Below are positions 61,813 through 64,000 of a stretch of DNA of 64,000 bases, in pieces. The notes beneath the pieces were generated by a model, which ran no database searches, had not been told where the DNA came from, and saw only the letters and a list, made by a program, of their open reading frames with translations. Both the position numbers and the translations under genes were made by a program. The DNA comes from Viridibacillus arvi (GTDB taxonomy: Bacteria; Bacillota; Bacilli; Bacillales_A; Planococcaceae). Within the stretch, counting starts at the first letter, position 1. Each line of letters starts with the position of its first letter. The stretch is from assembly GCF_001274945.1 (NCBI RefSeq), contig NZ_LILB01000001.1:868078-932077 (forward strand). The letters are read 5' to 3'.

Positions 61813-62958
61813 TTAACAATCAGTATTTCTCTTACGCAAATATGGTATTAATGAAAGTAAACCTAAGGTGGCTAAACAAGCCCCCACCCACAAAGGAGAT
61901 GCAAACCCATAACCTTTGTTGATCACTATGCCACCAAACGACGAACCGATGACAATACCTAGCGTAATAAAAGAAGTATGGACAGTGTTTACCATAGTCC
62001 CACTTCCCGCTTTATTCATTACTCGTGTGACCATGGCCGGATTCAATGCTACACCAGTCATTCCAATAAGAACAATGGAAATGACAGCAATGTATTTATT
62101 TGCGGCACCCAATGCAAATAGAATTAACCCCGTGATTAATAATATTAATCCAGTTACTAGTATTCTCATTGTAAAACGATCAGCAAATCTACCAATCAAA
62201 ATGTTTCCGATTACTGTGGCACTGCCGTAAATGGCAAGTAAATACGGAATACTTGTACTCGAGAATCCCGTAACATTTGTAAAAATAGGAGTAAAATAAC
62301 TAAACGCTGCAAACGTACCGCCAATGATCAACATACTCGTTAAATACGCTGCCCAGAGATGACGATTTTTAAAACTAGAAAATTCATCCTTCAGATTCAC
62401 CAGATCTATTTTTGAGGATGATGGTAACAACACTTGAATCATTATTCCTGATATTAATACAAGAATTGCAACGAACCAAAAACTAATCCGCCAACCGAAA
62501 TTTTGAGAAATAATTGTTGTAACTGGTAACCCTAATACCGTAGCGATCATTAAGCCCGCAAGGACAATCGAAGCTGCTTTTCCTCTTGTGTTAGGATGAA
62601 CTAAAGTTGCTGAAATAGAAATGGCAACTCCAAAAGCTGCAGATGAAGCAATGCCGGTTATAACACGCGCTAACATCATGAAATTATAGCTCCAAGCAAC
62701 TGCGCCTAGCGATTGGCCAATCAAAAAGACAACAATTAAAACCATTAGTGCTTGTTTTCGACGAATTTGAAGGAGTGTAGCAGTTAGAACAGGGCCTCCT
62801 ACCACCATAGCTCCTGCATAAGCGGTAATTAAATACCCAATGGATGAGATCGAAACACTAAATTCATTAGCCAGTTCGTTCATCATACCCGCCACCATAA
62901 ATTCAGATGTGGTCATAGAAAAAATTGTTAAAGCTAGTAAATATATTATAGATGGCAA
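61813..62958 (-). CDS. DHA1-type MFS exporter
   Basis: TTG 62958 (MPSIIYLLALTIFSMTTSEFM) has GGGAG eight bases before it; a GTG at 62967 overlaps the site. The 381-residue protein has FMVAGMMNELANEFSVSISSIGYLITAYAGAMVVGGPVL, the AraJ/YdhP/PbuE opening of drug or metabolite exporters, with VIGNILIGRFADRF in the second half. Twelve segments. It follows its TetR regulator by 60 bp, and each gene has its own similar operator-like box. Confidence 0.9.
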   Translation of the reverse strand: MPSIIYLLALTIFSMTTSEFMVAGMMNELANEFSVSISSIGYLITAYAGAMVVGGPVLTATLLQIRRKQALMVLIVVFLIGQSLGAVAWSYNFMMLARVITGIASSAAFGVAISISATLVHPNTRGKAASIVLAGLMIATVLGLPVTTIISQNFGWRISFWFVAILVLISGIMIQVLLPSSSKIDLVNLKDEFSSFKNRHLWAAYLTSMLIIGGTFAAFSYFTPIFTNVTGFSSTSIPYLLAIYGSATVIGNILIGRFADRFTMRILVTGLILLITGLILFALGAANKYIAVISIVLIGMTGVALNPAMVTRVMNKAGSGTMVNTVHTSFITLGIVIGSSFGGIVINKGYGFASPLWVGACLATLGLLSLIPYLRKRNTDC

Positions 62959-62981
62959 AATTGACACTCCCTATTTATTAT

Positions 62982-62997
62982 TGTAACAATCGGTACA
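62982..62997 (-). promoter_or_regulatory. Candidate operator of MFS gene
   Basis: TGTAACAATCGGTACA has TGTA / TACA ends and matches the box TGTACCATTCGGTCAA at 63667-63682 ahead of the TetR gene. Confidence 0.55.
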
Positions 62998-63006
62998 AAA
63001 ATTATC

Positions 63007-63026
63007 TAAAAAAAGAGCGCTTTAAG
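63007..63026 (-). terminator. Short stem and T-run at the TetR stop
   Basis: GGCGCTTAAAGCGCT followed by seven Ts on the minus strand, with the TetR stop codon in the loop. The stem is only 4-5 bp, so it is likely a partial terminator between regulator and exporter. Confidence 0.5.
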
Positions 63027-63618
63027 CGCCAAAAATAGATTCCATTGTTCCATTTATAATTTGTTCAGCCAATGTTCGATTTTGAACGGATGTAATAAGT
63101 ACACGAAGTCCATAGTAACTGCTTAAAAAAAGGCTTGCTAAATCAACAGCTGATTGTCTTCTTTTGATTTCACCGGTTCGTAAACCTTCCTCCATTACTC
63201 TTTCCAAAGCTTGTAAAAGAAGTTCAACATGCTTTGATACAATTTCTTCAACCATTGGATCGTGATTAGCCCGTTCCAAACCGGCGTTAATAAGTAAACA
63301 CCCTTTATGATCGGTATGTTTAAAATCTTCCTCCAATGCCCAAGCAAAAAAGTTACTAAGCCGTTCTTTAACTGAGATTGGGTTTTCTAATATTTCCTTT
63401 TGGTCTCTAATCCCATTTTCATGGTAGCGTTCTAACACTTTTTTATAAAGCTCATGTTTACTTCCAAAAGTATTATATAAACTACCTTTACCAAGACCGG
63501 TATCACTGCATAAATTTTGCGTAGAACATCCCTCATATCCATTTATCCAAAATGTTTTCATCGCAACATCTACGATTGAGGAGTAATCGAAATCTCGCGG
63601 TCTGCCACGTTTGCTCAA
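63022..63618 (-). CDS. TetR-family regulator of the MFS exporter
   Basis: TTG 63618 (MSKRGRPRDFDYSSIVDVAMKTF) lies eight bases after GGAAG. It is a QacR/AcrR-style protein of 198 residues with CSTQNLCSDTGLGKGSLYNTFGSKHELY as the helix-turn-helix and a C-terminal ligand domain of the TetR_C_YxaF/Lmr type (KGCLLINAGLERANHDPMV). It is directly upstream of, and probably autoregulated with, the MFS gene. Confidence 0.9.
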   Translation of the reverse strand: MSKRGRPRDFDYSSIVDVAMKTFWINGYEGCSTQNLCSDTGLGKGSLYNTFGSKHELYKKVLERYHENGIRDQKEILENPISVKERLSNFFAWALEEDFKHTDHKGCLLINAGLERANHDPMVEEIVSKHVELLLQALERVMEEGLRTGEIKRRQSAVDLASLFLSSYYGLRVLITSVQNRTLAEQIINGTMESIFGA

Positions 63619-63653
63619 TGATATCTTCCTTTCATTTCGAAGTTACTATTAAA

Positions 63654-63682
63654 AGAATACACTTTTTGTACCATTCGGTCAA
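63654..63682 (-). promoter_or_regulatory. Promoter and operator of TetR-MFS unit
   Basis: TTGACC (63677-63682), 17-bp spacer, TATTCT (63654-63659), minus strand. The -35 is embedded in the box at 63667-63682 that recurs ahead of the MFS gene. Confidence 0.7.
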
Positions 63683-63920
63683 TAAAAAATATATTAAACC
63701 AACCTCCTCTGTTGATTATCTAGTATCTACCAATATAATTGGATGGAAAAGAGATATACTTGTAGGTTTTGAATAAAGTTTGAGTAAAAGTATTGAACCA
63801 TTCCTTATTTAGTAACAAACAAAAAGAAGCCATTTAAAAAAATTGCAAAATGGCTTCTTAGTTTGTAATTTGGCATTCCGTCTTCATAAAAAAAGTTTGC
63901 ACGTTTTTTAACGGTTCTTA
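63683..63920. other. Intergenic with a hairpin
   Basis: A stem AGAAGCCATTT / AAATGGCTTCT near 63825-63859 resembles the family C terminators but differs in sequence. No gene. Confidence 0.5.
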
Positions 63921-64000
63921 TTGAACTAACCTGCCCCGTTAGTTCAATAAAGAAAAAAAGAGCTGCATATGCAACTCAATGATCTTCAAGTAAAGCACCC
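63921..64000 (-). repeat. Element A copy 7, cut by window edge
   Basis: TTGAACTAACCTGCCCCG to TAAAGCACCC at the last base; the interior is the same as copy 6. The 3' block continues past the window. Confidence 0.9.

Overview
The window reads as chromosomal DNA of a low-GC, endospore-forming member of the Bacillales. The base composition is AT-rich. Nearly every gene has a strong AGGAGG-type ribosome binding site, and TTG and GTG starts are common. Spore genes are present: tlp, two SPOCS/DUF3794-like coat proteins, an orphan GerC lipoprotein, and a coat-like gene with a good sigma-K promoter. Two T-box leaders, an LCP protein and a small alarmone synthetase fit the same group. The feel is of a Lysinibacillus, Psychrobacillus or Viridibacillus relative rather than Bacillus subtilis itself, but the genus is inference. 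No rRNA, tRNA, CRISPR array, intact insertion sequence or prophage was seen.

Layout. 0-6.3 kb: VOC protein, a YodB/YodC-like regulator and nitroreductase pair sharing tandem operators, an MFS exporter, a GC-rich alpha/beta hydrolase that looks acquired, and an EamA exporter behind a structured leader RNA. 6.6-12.6 kb: a spore gene neighbourhood with one decayed coiled-coil gene. 12.9-14.9 kb: a PepSY membrane protein with a Met/His-rich loop and a small membrane protein. 15.1-19.7 kb: an operon of TetR regulator, NCS1 permease, DUF917 protein and hydantoinase/oxoprolinase, with a near-perfect palindromic operator over the start site. 20-21.7 kb: a sodium-dependent transporter behind a T-box whose specifier reads UUC (Phe). 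22-31 kb: small accessory enzymes (MBL fold, YitT, DinB, several GNATs, AraC, kinase-like, Nudix), LCP and MFS proteins; one two-domain GNAT gene is split by an in-frame TAG. 31.2-35.4 kb: phosphotransferase, a 20-copy GC-rich minisatellite, an ArsR-oxidoreductase operon and a lipoprotein. 35.5-38.2 kb: argS plus a HAD phosphatase behind an Arg (CGC) T-box. 39-51.5 kb: an OFA-type MFS protein with a long leader, GNATs, GrpB, a methyltransferase, a Tet(M)-like GTPase, a small alarmone synthetase and a second YitT, with several gene remnants. 52-64 kb: CPBP protease, MerR, a frameshifted uridine phosphorylase, ClC, HD phosphatase, beta-lactamase-like protein, two TetR regulators and an MFS exporter.

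The right-hand 12 kb carries six full copies and one copy cut by the window edge of a roughly 88-bp element, plus two partial or degenerate copies, all in one orientation. I saw none in the first 52 kb. Read on the minus strand, each full copy contains a hairpin followed by a T-run, so the family looks like a mobile or amplified transcription terminator placed 3' of minus-strand genes. Two other hairpin terminators also recur almost verbatim across the window. The strongest leads for new biology are this repeat family, the 21-bp minisatellite, the two unassigned leader RNAs and the Phe T-box on a sodium symporter.
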